A DNA stretch of 64,000 nucleotides from Todiramphus chloris collaris (Eukaryota; Chordata; Aves; Coraciiformes; Alcedinidae): NCBI GenBank assembly GCA_025345505.1, contig JANVCC010000049.1, forward strand, positions 5,582,588 to 5,646,587. Direction: 5' to 3'. Every line of letters begins with the position of its first letter. Within the stretch, counting starts at the first letter, position 1. Of this stretch, positions 1 through 10,890 are shown one piece after another. Both the position numbers and the translations under genes were made by a program. The notes beneath the pieces are model-generated. The model ran no database searches. It saw only the letters and a list, made by a program, of their open reading frames with translations, and had not been told where the DNA came from.

Positions 1-1654
1 CTGGACTCCTAGTAGTTTTAATGCATATGGAGAGCACAAAGTCCATAATAGAAAAACAAGCCCCTTTTCTAAATGGATTGATTATGAAAATGCTAAGTCC
101 CTCAACAGCGTGGCTCAAAAAGGACAAGCACTCGCCATCTACGTACATAAAGCCAGGAAAATTTAGTAGGACTATTTACAACTTCTACTTTTTGTCCATC
201 TGCTAAAATAACACACTCCTTTTCCATGTTCTAACCTGATTGTTTTCTTACCAGTATCATTTTAAGCTGTTAGAGCAGTTGTCTATTCATTAAATAAGAA
301 ACTGTATAACCTTTCCAAAGTTCAGAAAACCGAAACTTTCTTACATAATGTTAAAACAAAGAGCAGTGTAAAGGAAAGCGCTGTAAATATTGCAGATTTA
401 AAACTGAGTATCATGAGATACTGAAATGCTCCTATAAATCTAAAAGCCAGCTGTAGATTCTGAGGCTTTAGAAATCAAACCAGAGCACATGTAAACCCAA
501 CACAGAGCACAAAGCAAACCAAAAACCTGTTTCTTTTACCGTCTTTTACTACCATACTAGTAGTAAAGTTAACAATTATCTCACAAGTAGCTCAGGCTTT
601 AAAAGCCCTTTCAGAGTTTCTGTTCAAAACGCGTTGACACAAATGCTTATTTCTGCTGATGATCAGTGCCCATCAACAAGGTGGTTTTGGTGCACTGACT
701 AATTTCTTTACTTCCCAGTAATAAATATAATTTCTGTTTCACAGCCATGGCTTACATTCATTAGAGAAAATGGCTGGTTAATGTAACTGACTGGTCAGTG
801 AGATACCCGTTCTAACAATCAGGCATTTAATCACTTTTCTAGATTCCTTTTATATCCAGGTTTTCAGAGCTACTAAGCAATAGGCAATGATGGAATCACT
901 GACCAAGGACACATTTTAAGACGTGCTTTAACTTTCTAAGAAACCAAACTACATGCCTGAAAGGAAGAGAAGACTCTCTTCGGGCTGAAACCTCCCTATT
1001 TTATCTTCATTTCTTTTCTCAAAAGTATGTTACCCTCTCTTGCTGCGCCCTGCAGAAAATTAAGCCATAAATCCTGAATTTATTGAATATACATAGAAGG
1101 GATGTGGAATTGCAAATGTGTTTCTACGAGCAACACAGATTTGAGACTGAAGCCGTCACAGCAAAATGGCAAGAACTGCAGGCTCCCCTCCATGCCTGGA
1201 AAGACGTGGTGCTTTAACTTCCTGCTGTTAGAAAAGTCAGTAGGATTTATCTATTTACTACTGAACAGCCAGTAGCTCGGGTCTGGGAGCTCTTTCATAC
1301 CCCTCCCTTCGCAGTTTTACATGACCAAACCACTCAGACACTGCAGGGTACACTTCAGAAGTACTCCCCTGAGTCCTTCAGAGGCCTCTGTGCAAGCTAA
1401 GAAGTTCCCCCCTCCTTCCTTATTACTTCATCGTTTTCTTCTAGGAAGCAGAAAACTATATAATCAAATTCCAAAGTAATATAGCACAGTAGATTTATTT
1501 GCCTAGCTTTCAAACTCAGTATTTATGCTACTAAAATTTTTTAATTAGACTGGAAAAGGCAAGTGGATTGAAGATATGTAAACATAAATAAAACTCAACG
1601 TTAAAACTAGACCTGAAGACATCCATCCATTCACATCATTAAAAAAGTAATTAC

Positions 1655-1718
1655 CTTGTGCTGTTCTATAAATTTTTCTTGGGTTTTTATTTAATTTTTG
1701 ATGTAAATTAGTTGCCTC
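1655..1718 (-). other. Candidate coding exon (64 nt), very uncertain
   Basis: Read on the minus strand, a stretch ending CTGAATCTTCAG precedes the segment and the donor CACAAG|gtaatt follows it. The frame beginning GAG GCA ACT is open for 21 codons (EATNLHQKLNKNPRKIYRTA then Q) and leaves one base over. Its phase agrees with the candidates at 2656-2690 and 4064-4129. I do not recognise the peptide. Short open segments with acceptable splice sites are common by chance in AT-rich introns, so this is only a lead. Confidence 0.13.
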
Positions 1719-4063
1719 CTGAAGATTCAGACCAAAAGTCTGTTGAACATATGAAATTACTTCTCCACCTTACTCCCCAAGTTTAAAATGTAGATGCCAT
1801 CATTAAATAGAGTACACGGCTTTCAAAGCAATCTGAGACTGCAAAAAATTTATCAAGAACTCAACAGTCAGATACAGCTTTTATTTCTCAGAGCAGTAGT
1901 ATTTGGGTAAGGCAGTCTGAACCATAGGAGGATTAAACTATGATTGTACACATACAAGAAGGATTTACAAACACACAAGTATACCACTCTAGGAAAGACA
2001 TTTAAGAGACATGAAGGGCAATTCCTGAAAGATTACCAGAACAGAACTCCTTTCAACTGTATGATCTGAAGAGAAAGCCCAGAAAGTCTGCAGTATCCTA
2101 CTTAGTATTAATGAAAAGACCTCAGCCACTCAATCCCTGCACAGAAAAAGCAAAATAAGGGACAGAGTATTTGTCAGAATGCATCAGGTCGTCTGATAAA
2201 GTCAAGCCCTGGACTGTGTATCCAGCAAGTTCAAATGACTTTCGGCTAAAATGCTTTGCTAATGAAAAATGTACCAGAAATCTTAATAATGAAATCTCTT
2301 AAGGCAACAGCCAATCAATCCTTTTCAACAAACAGAAACACATCCTTTTTGAAACAGGCCCAATCACAGCAGTATTAAAATGGAGTAAATAGCCTTCTTT
2401 GATTGCAAAAAGCAAAAAGGCAAATTGAAGTGGCGGAGAGGGAAGTACGAGCTGCTTCCTAATACCAGGCAAGCAATGCCAGACACACAGAGCAACACAG
2501 GCACAGTATTTCTGCAACACAATCAGTAAGATGGAATATAACAACCAGGTATGAACAACTGTAGTGGCAGTCCATAAATAGACATTGTTAGAAAATTTTG
2601 ATAACAGAAAATCTACCCGTTCTCCCTTCCCCAAGAAAAGAATTTCCTTTTATACCTTGAGCATGAAGAGCAGAACTCCATGCACAGCTCCTTAAGCACC
2701 ACAGGCAAATCTGTACTAACTACTTAGAAATATATACTCTCAAATGTATGTTTTGTTTGTCTGAGGTTTTGGGTGTGATGTTTTGTAGGGGTTTTGTTTG
2801 TTAAAAAAAAAAACAAACATTTACCACAACAAGCATTTCTGCTTGTAAGGTGAGATAGAAGCAGCGTGACCTGGCATCATGACTGAGCAGGAGAACAGAA
2901 GTCTGTATTCCAGAACTCCTGAGCAGCTCAGTCCTCTCTCAGAATAGGCCAAAATTACTTTTGTCGTAAAACCTCTGATCTGGAGAGCCTTTAGTTGCGT
3001 AGCACAATATGTCCAAGTCAATGTTTCAGCACTATGCAACCAGAATTTGAGCACAAGCACAGAGATAAAACCCAAATTCACATCTGACAATCCATGTAAT
3101 AAATTAGCTGGGAATCATCTTTAGAATCAAACCTAGAACAATAGGAAAAACCTTCTAGAAATATTCCAACATTAGAGGAAATCTGCAGGAGAGCTGATTA
3201 GAAGACAAGGATGTGTAAGCACAGTACAAAATGGGATTAATTTCACAGTAGTTAACACAACATGCCAAGTTTAGGCATCACACAAATCAACAGTATGTAA
3301 AAAAGTTCTTTGCTGAAATCACGTATGTATTTCAGAAAAATAAATAAAATCAACAAAATAAACACACAACACAAAAGTAGTACTGAGTACTTCTAACTGA
3401 AATATAGATTGCCTCTGCATCCCAATTCTGAGCTTAATTCTCTGCTTGTTCACCAAATGACTGCACCTCTAAAATGGTTTTAAGTTGGTATTGTATCAAA
3501 TGACAACTTATTTTAGAAGGTTAGAAGTCATCCTGTCACCCTGTAATTTCTTTAATTACAACACTGTATAGGAAAACAGCATCTAAAACAGCTATGCAAG
3601 ATACCCTGTTAAAGAAGTTCATGGATAGTCTCTTCACAGTACATAGGAAGACAAATGTAAAAGAGAAGTTCTGCCTGTCACTCGCAGGCTGGGCTTTACA
3701 GGGCAGCACTTCTTCACATTCCATCCTGTTCCAAACAGTTACTGGCTACCTTCTAGGATTCTGGCACACAACAGGTGAAAGAGCCACTCCATTACTTCGT
3801 TCATGGAAGATAAGTCTGAGTAAAGGCTTGAGAAAGAGTTTCTGGATTGTCTGGAAGTAAATAGAAGCCTGACAGGCCTTTGCCCAGCAAAGATTTACTT
3901 ACCTCTTGCACTTGCAGAACATTCAGCTACTCACTGCTAAGAAACAAGCAGCTATGATGCAAGATTTATAGAGCAATAACGAGGGGATTTGTTAGCATGA
4001 TTATTCTGTAATGAAAGTCTAATGAAACTAATAAAGCTTTATCACAACCTGCAGGGATCTTAC

Positions 4064-4129
4064 CAGAAGCCAGAGAGAATATTCGCATTAGGTAGTGGGA
4101 GGTCTTCCAGAAGTCAAGAGGAGCAGGTG
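4064..4129 (-). other. Candidate coding exon (66 nt), very uncertain
   Basis: On the minus strand an acceptor (GTCTGTCTTTGTTTAG) and a donor (GCTTCTG|gtaagatc) bracket 66 nt. Frame 3 is open and encodes PAPLDFWKTSHYLMRIFSLA plus S; it enters and leaves in phase 1. The 35-nt segment at 2656-2690 also has splice-like edges and continues the frame (AVHGVLLFMLK). The product is not recognised and no domain can be assigned. A chance pseudo-exon is the main alternative. Confidence 0.15.
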
Positions 4130-6789
4130 CTAAACAAAGACAGACTGGTAACAGTCAGGCAAGGATGTGTATTGATAGGCTGTGCTGGCAGTTAAGCAGA
4201 AAACAGTGTTTATGTCAGTGTCTTTTAGTTCAGGCTATCTTGAGTTGCTAGAAATAACTCCCATACATAAGCTCCCAAAGGGCAGTGAGAAGTTTTAGAT
4301 TAATTTCACAGAACTCCTCTGTATTGTTGCCTTTGGATAACAGTCTTTCTTCTCAGGAGTTTGATATTAACAGTCCAGACAGTTTAAGATTTTTAATTCC
4401 TATTACAGAATCACATTTATTACACTGGTATTAATGACTGAATCAATCGGATGACTCCAATTTGCCCATAATTCCTGTTCTTTACCACATTGTTTTCTAT
4501 CTATCTGTTCTGGATCCCATCTGCCTCTGTGAGCACCGCAGACCACCCTTTTCACCCACTGCAAAGCCAGTAATATACGAAGAACAGTACTGCAAATAGG
4601 CTTTTCATTATCCCATAATTAAAAAGCTGTTATTTAGCATTCAAATGCTCTTAAGATAATACCATAGAGTGTTTCTGAGAGATTCAAACCAACTTTGTAA
4701 CAACACTATGTGTCTTCTGCATGTCTTACACTTAACCTATTTTACTGTGAAACCCAAGACTGCTTCCTGTTTTCAGGCCTACAGTCAGTCAACAGCTTGT
4801 AACTCCTGAAACTGTCAATGTCCCCTATAAAAAACCTGTATTAGGAAGGGAAGACCAGTGTTTATTAACCCAAGCAAAATTAGTGCAAACACAGCTCCCG
4901 GATTCATCCCTTAAAGAATTCAGAAGCACATCAGGCCCCGCTCTGGAAAGCCTGAAAAACCAGCCAGTGATCCTTTAGCTCACTTCAAACTCTGCCACAT
5001 GGTACAGGCTGGTTTTTAGCTCTGATCTACTCACAAGCACTTCTCACTTGAGATTTGAGTTGATATCAGTAGCAGATCAAGACAACATACCCAGCCAGGC
5101 CATCTGCCCACAAGGGAAGGTCCCCAATAAGCTTACCATGGCCAATAAACACGTGTAGTGTCTCTCACACTACAGAAGCGCATGAAAGCAATCCAGCAGA
5201 GTCACTCTCCAAAACTGTAAACCAACATTTTTTAAAACAGATGGATTTCTTTCTTCTGCATGCTGCTGAGTCATGTAATAATGTGCTTAGTAGAAAGCAG
5301 TTGAGAATCACTCATATTAAATTTGTTAACTTTCCCTTGACTCGTCTCAGTGAAAAGCCAGTATTGAGCTAGATGCATTTAGTGTACTTAAGATTCAGTT
5401 AACAGAGAGGAGGTAAAACGTTTTAAGGAACCTTTAAGGAAAGCTGTGTCTACGTATCTAAAGGAAGCCAGTAATCCTCAGCGTAGGCCCAGTGCTGTCC
5501 TGCACAGGGCAGACCATACATCAGGATGAACCTGAGAATACATCTGGACTGTGAAAAACATTTTCTAGTGCAAAACCACATGTAAGAGTTAATGTCTCCT
5601 GTGAAAAAAGAAGATCTAGAAGGGTGTTGTGGGAATCTGGAAGAGCAGTCTCTACCAACCATCTTCAGTTGACAGCAGCTCAAGGGAAACCGCCTTACAT
5701 GTGAATTCCATAGGAAGGGTTCTGAATGAGGAGCACCAGCACCAAAGACCTAGCTGCTGCTTTGTCAGTTAAGTCTACTTCAAGCATGGTTCCCTTTTCA
5801 TCTTCCATAGACCTTTTTAACTGCAAGTTTGGGGTGTTTTGTTACTGGCTGTTGTGGTTTGGTTAGTTGAACAGGGCTTTAATTTCGGTATAGCTTAAAT
5901 AAATGTTAATTCTGAGACTAACCAACAAGCTTGCAAAGTCAATGCATTGGGTACCTTGATAAATATTTCACTTGTGTCATCTGTTTTCTGCTGTATCCTA
6001 AGGGCATCAGAATGGGCCCTGTTTGACCCACACTGCCCAGAGTGAGTTGGTGCAGCAATCAGCAGCAAGCCGAAAAGTTCTCTGTAAGAATGTCACAGTC
6101 ACTTATTAATGCACTGTGTGCTGTTCCCACAAACAGTCTTTAGCAAGGCTGAAAAAAACATCAGTGACCTGAAAACAAGTCATTTAAAAACACCATTGAA
6201 GTTGAAGGAATATCATTTATATTTTAAATTGTTTAATGATTAAATACTTATTAAGCAAATAGTTTTAAAATATCATTAGAAATGTCTGTACTGCATTCCA
6301 CAGTGTCTGTCCCTAGGCCAAAGACTGCTAGTTTCTTACTGCTTTCAGGTTGTCCTGTCTGCACTTATGAGTAATGCTACCTCAAGAAGATGAAAACTGA
6401 AAAGAACTGGTTCACATATTAGTGCATTTCCCATAGACAGTTAAGAGTTTTTTGTTTGCTTTATTTGTTTGCTTGGCTGTTTTTTGGGGTTCAGTTTGTC
6501 TCTTTTTGCAGAGGGACAAATACTTCCCTGTAGCCCCACCTGCCATAGAGGACTACTGGTCTCAAGCCTTTACCAGAAAGGCTCATCTCAAAAGTACACT
6601 TGGTGAATCCATAGTCACCTGCCCATTGTTGAGCAAGAGCCAAAAGCAGCTCAGGCCCAGACTGAGCCCCAGAAAGTCCCAAGAACCTGCCCTGACAGGG
6701 TGCTCAAAGGTATACTGCTGCCTACCCATAATGGCTGAAACAGTTACCAGGCTACACCATATCCTGAGTCCTGAGGACAGTTTTGCCTT

Positions 6790-7050
6790 CTGTCTCAAGA
6801 GGACACAGTGGTGGGAGACATGGCCAGCTGAACTGATACAAGGGCATGGAACACAGCTGCTTTTTAAAAGGATGGTTGAAAGGCTAGGTATCTTCCATCT
6901 GGAGAGGAAAAGGCTGAAGGGGATATACAAAGAACATACTCAAAATCATGAAGGTGACATATCCACCTAAACACAGAACTGTTCCTTGTATAATCCTGCA
7001 GTACCAGAACACCCAGTGAAGGGAAAGGGTAGAGATGTAACTAACAGCAC
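6790..7050 (+). mobile_element. Old, degraded CR1-like LINE remnant
   Basis: The stretch from about 6835 reads like a decayed copy of the ORF2 tail of CR1/L3-type LINEs. A 'gggcatggaac' block is followed by codons resembling ERLGIFHLERKRLKG (family pattern ERLREEGLFSLEKRRLRG or similar), then 'aaaatcatgaaggtg', then a block resembling 'accagaacacccagtgaag'. The 172-codon open frame that overlaps it (6452-6970) is therefore probably not a gene. Divergence is high and the 5' limit is a guess. Confidence 0.5.
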
Positions 7051-8844
7051 TAACATACCAGGTGTGGATGCAGGAGGGCTGCGAGGAGAAGAGATAATCA
7101 AAAGTGACTAGGATCACACAATCACCCAAAACACTGAAGTCTAAAACACCACTGTAGGAGATCAAATATTGGCCTACCTGGACCAATATATCCAGCAGGT
7201 CAATTCTATTCTTAACAATTCAAGCTGTATGAGAAAAAAGAGACACGTCCTTGGGCTAAATATATTTTCCATTTACCACCAGGTAACCTCCAGACACTTA
7301 TTCCCTCTGGAATGATTCTACTCTCTCATCCAATCATGGGTACACCCGTGTCTCATAACACAGTGGTACAGGAAAGGCAGAAGCAGACTGCTTCTGCTGC
7401 CAGAATCATTAATATAGCCCAGAGCCAACCCCAAATTTCTTGACAGAAAAAAAACTGCAGGGGAGATAAACTGCAGGCTCTGGAGGAGCTGATGAGCTGT
7501 TGGTGGCTACCACTGAATCTGCAGACCACTTGAACAGGTTTATCCTGCTCAAGACCTGGCACTACTCAAGTCTGAGAACGTTACCGTTCTCAGTTGGCGC
7601 TTTTCAGAGGTAGACCAGATGAATTTCCAAGGACCAACTTAGAGAATTGCCCTGGGTATGCTGAGTTAATGCTGATAAACCATGACAGCCTTGTTAATGA
7701 AAGAAATCTGTGTTAATCATGACAGGAAGCAAACAAACAGCCCCTATGCTTTTGAAGATTGCTCCCATACATGCACTGTCGCTCACAGAGGAAAGGCAAC
7801 TTTCTCATCTCCAAGGGAAATAACTGCAATGTTCAGCAGCTCAGCTCAATGTGTAACATTATCTGACATGCAGCATTCACATTCTTTTTTTCCATACCAC
7901 AAAACTATCCCCAACTTTAGTTATACAAAATATACTTGCACATTTTGGAAAATATTATTATACATCATCTTTTCCTTATCAATATTTAGTTATTTTAAGA
8001 GATATCTGAACAAGTCTGAGCAGCATATATTTTACTTGCTTTCAAAGTGATAAACATGCTTCTGGGTTGGTTCCCCCCCCCCGAAAGTAAATCTATTGCT
8101 GAACTACAGCACAACTCAGTCCATTCTTACTTCACTGATTAGGTACACTAAGTATTTGCAAGCTTCACATCATCCAAGGAGAAACAGCTCCATCTAAAGG
8201 TTAATTGGCTGCATATTCTTCTGCCTTGTGTTTTCCTTTTTCTTCTTGGCTATGTCACAAGCATAACAAACATCAGTAGCAGTAGTACGTTTATAAAAGC
8301 TACACGGTGAAGGACAGACTGGAAGGCCATATTCTAAAGCTGTCAGGGAAGCCCATTTCCCTACCTGAACAGAAACCTCATTCCAGAAGACCCAGTAACA
8401 TTTTGTCATCCTTTGAATAATCTCACACATAGTTATCTTCTTAATTTACTTAAGTTTTCACAGTCCCTGCTGTACTAAGAGACTTTTGCTTCCCAGCTTA
8501 CAATCCACTATCACATACAAACAACAGGCTTCAATTCTGAGTCAATTTTATCATGAAAACTAAATCCCAAAATCACTTAAGTGCCCTCTCTTTTAAAGCC
8601 ATCCAAATGCCTCTTATCCCTCTTAAATTGTATTGACTTGAAGGGAAGTACATCTCAGAAGGAATTTTTTTCTTCACAAATATCTGATAATTGAAATTAG
8701 AAAATGTGAAGAAAAAGTTCTGAAGAAACAGCTCTCTGAAACACATTTGCAGCTGTAGTGATCTTGATCTTTGAAATATCATGGTTTTATTAATAAGAGT
8801 ATGTTCCTTTCATCAACCAACAGCTCTTTACTCAGCCGTACAAC
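7051..8844. other. Noncoding DNA; no gene recognised
   Basis: Only short unrelated open frames. A C10 run follows GGTT at 8069-8082. A 47-nt segment at 7178-7224 on the minus strand has a good polypyrimidine tract and a GTAGGC donor, but its peptide is unrecognised and it is treated as a likely pseudo-exon. Confidence 0.55.
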
Positions 8845-9090
8845 CACAGAACAGCAGGGGTTGGAAGGGGCCTCTGCAGATCACCCAGTCCAACTTTCCT
8901 GCTAAAGCAGAGGCACCCAGAGCAGGTTGCCCAGGATCATGTCCAGGCAGGCTTTGGAAGTCTCCAGAGAAGGAGTCATGGCAATCTCTCTGGACAGCCC
9001 GTTCCAGTGCTCCATCACCCTCATAATGGTACCACAAAGTTCATTCTCCAGACACTGCAACCGCGTTTCCCGACATTAAACCTGGGAAGT
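8845..9090 (-). mobile_element. CR1 LINE, 3' fragment
   Basis: In plus-strand reading the segment begins with 'cacagaacagcaggggttgg', then 'cctctgcagatcacccagtccaa', then 'gcaggttgcccaggatcat'. This is the reverse complement of the CR1 3' untranslated region and the end of ORF2. The minus-strand frame retains the family motif where a residue pair HWNRLP-like block is expected (here degraded as LERAVQRDC). It is 5' truncated, as is usual for CR1. Orientation is minus. Confidence 0.85.
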
Positions 9091-10403
9091 TAATTTTTAC
9101 TCCTCATTTCACAGCACAATGAGTTAGCCACAGCTAAGAACAAAAGGGAAATTATTTTATATAACTTCAAAAAAATACTCTGATTAAAGGTTTCTAAATT
9201 CCTTTTCTGCTCTCATGTCTGTGTAATCCCAAGCACAGTTTGTACACACTGTCGAAGGAACAGCAATGTTTTAATAAAGGCCTTCAGCGAGGATGAAGTA
9301 CTCAGGGATTGCAGCCATAATTACAATCATAATTGGCATTAAGTTAATAATGATGACAAAACCCAGGCTTTTCAGAGGAGAAATCAAGAAGTGTTCATTA
9401 TAACTACGCAGTGTTTTTTGAAGTGCTATTCTTAATCTAGATAGAGCATTATGAACCAGAGAGGAAAAACCTGATTATATCCCAGGTACCAAAATATTCT
9501 CAGCGGATACATTTACTCTCCAAGCAAATTCGGCAGTACAAGTTCTGATTCCTAGCTGGAATTCTGCCATACTTCAGCTATATACAAGACGGAAACACTC
9601 TGGATCTGCTTCTGCCTTACTCCATACACCATTTTATTATATAATGTATACCATAATGTTGAAAGACTTTATTTACTTTCTATACTATATTCAACAAAAT
9701 TTAGAAAACAGTAAATTTGAAAATAACACAGCCAATACTGAGACTTCTACTGGACATTTTCTTGATAGCATGGGATGAAAAAGACTACAAATCCTATCAT
9801 TTAGGGAGTGCTTAAGCTATCAAGTTAGCAGTCTTGCTGGTTTGTTTGGGGTTCCCCCCTTTTTTTTTGGTCAGTGTCCATAGTCCCTAAAGTGCCACCT
9901 TCCCTAGTCCTACATCTGTAACACTCCTGCTGCTTCTCTTGTATGACAGCATCAGACTCTTAAATCTGATCCTACGCACTACATTCCACAATAATTCCTC
10001 TTCATCTCTTCTCCTTGGGGAAACACCTGGCTTTCTTTGTAACATCAGGACTGGAATTTCAAATCTAATAAAGTCTACTTACAGTAAAATTCCCTATTGA
10101 TTAACCATAATGAGGATAATATCAGCACCCAGAAGCAGCCAGAAGCATCCAGTGGGACTAATACCAAACCAGACACTGAACAAGACAGCAGCCCTGGTAA
10201 AATCATCCTCTGTTTCTTGTAACTCGCATACTTAACCTTTTACGAGTTTATTCATGTAGTATTCAGAAGACATATCCTGTACATCATTTTTAACTACTTC
10301 AGATGCAGAGAGGTACAGAATTTAGTACAGTCACTCGCCAATTTTACCAGATCCACCATTATCACTGTGGTGGTTTTAAACAGAATTTTACTTACAGACT
10401 TAC

Positions 10404-10454
10404 CAATGTGTATTGTATTTCAAGATAGAAAATGAGGAGTGACACTTTATCATC
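10404..10454 (-). other. Candidate coding exon (51 nt), very uncertain
   Basis: Minus-strand reading gives the acceptor GACTCACTTCCCTCAG and the donor CACATTG|gtaagtctg. The 51 nt are open in phase 0 and encode DDKVSLLIFYLEIQYTL, with no bases left over. The donor is close to consensus. No homology is recognised, the segment is short, and other minus-strand candidates of similar quality are likely to include false ones. Confidence 0.12.
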
Positions 10455-10647
10455 CTGAGGGAAGTGAGTCTGTCTTCTGACCAAAAGATGCAAACAGGCT
10501 GCTGTTAGTAGCAGTAGTCTACAGATGACACAATTTCAAGGCGTGTAACTAAAAATCTGTACACTAAGGAAAAAAAAAACTAGCAGTCAATCACAGAGTA
10601 ACAAGCCAGGGAAGAATTACTTATTTCAAGCAAACATATAAAACATA

Positions 10648-10694
10648 GGGGGTTAGGGTGGGGGGGTTTTCTTGTTTTGGGGTTCCCCCCCCCC
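10648..10694 (+). repeat. G-run/C-run tract (possible G-quadruplex or hairpin)
   Basis: Four G runs on the plus strand (10648-10652, 10656-10658, 10660-10666, 10679-10682) are followed two bases later by a C10 run (10685-10694). The G runs could form a quadruplex, with one long T-rich loop. Alternatively, the G runs could pair with the C10 run as a hairpin. This is seen directly; any structure in vivo is inference. Confidence 0.6.
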
Positions 10695-10784
10695 TGCAGA
10701 TCTTTCTTCAGTTTCTGCTCCATGATTGAAGGCAAGCAGCATGGGGACTGTCCTTCCAAGGCTCCCCAGATGGACTAGCCTTCA

Positions 10785-10890
10785 TCCCATTCACATGATC
10801 TAAGTTCAGAACTGCCTGCTGGGTCAGACCAATGACCCACAGAGTCCAGTACTCTCTCCAACTAAAAGCAGCACAGCAGAGAAGTAAGGG
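10785..10890. repeat. Possible ancient interspersed repeat, family unknown
   Basis: The phrase 'ctgctgggtcagaccaatga', followed by 'gagtccagtactctctcc', resembles a diverged repeat phrase I associate with reptile and bird genomes, but I cannot name the family with confidence. No terminal repeats or target-site duplication are visible. Confidence 0.25.

Larger units (their letters stand above)
1..6789. other. Noncoding, AT-rich DNA; no gene recognised
   Basis: Both strands were read for long open frames, repeat ends and splice-flanked segments. All open frames are short and resemble no family. There is no CR1 3' tail. Only weak exon candidates on the minus strand (near 1.66, 2.66 and 4.1 kb, listed separately or in the findings) and a T/G-rich island at about 2750-2810 stand out. 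Intron or intergenic DNA is the simplest reading. Confidence 0.6.

Noticed and set aside
5134..5166. 33-nt minus-strand segment with good splice sites (CERHYTCLLAM)
   Set aside because: The frame needed to join the neighbouring candidates has an immediate stop, so it is probably a pseudo-exon.
6452..6970. 172-codon open frame on +
   Set aside because: Its 3' half overlaps a decayed CR1-like remnant and its 5' half begins in a T-rich island. No domain is visible.
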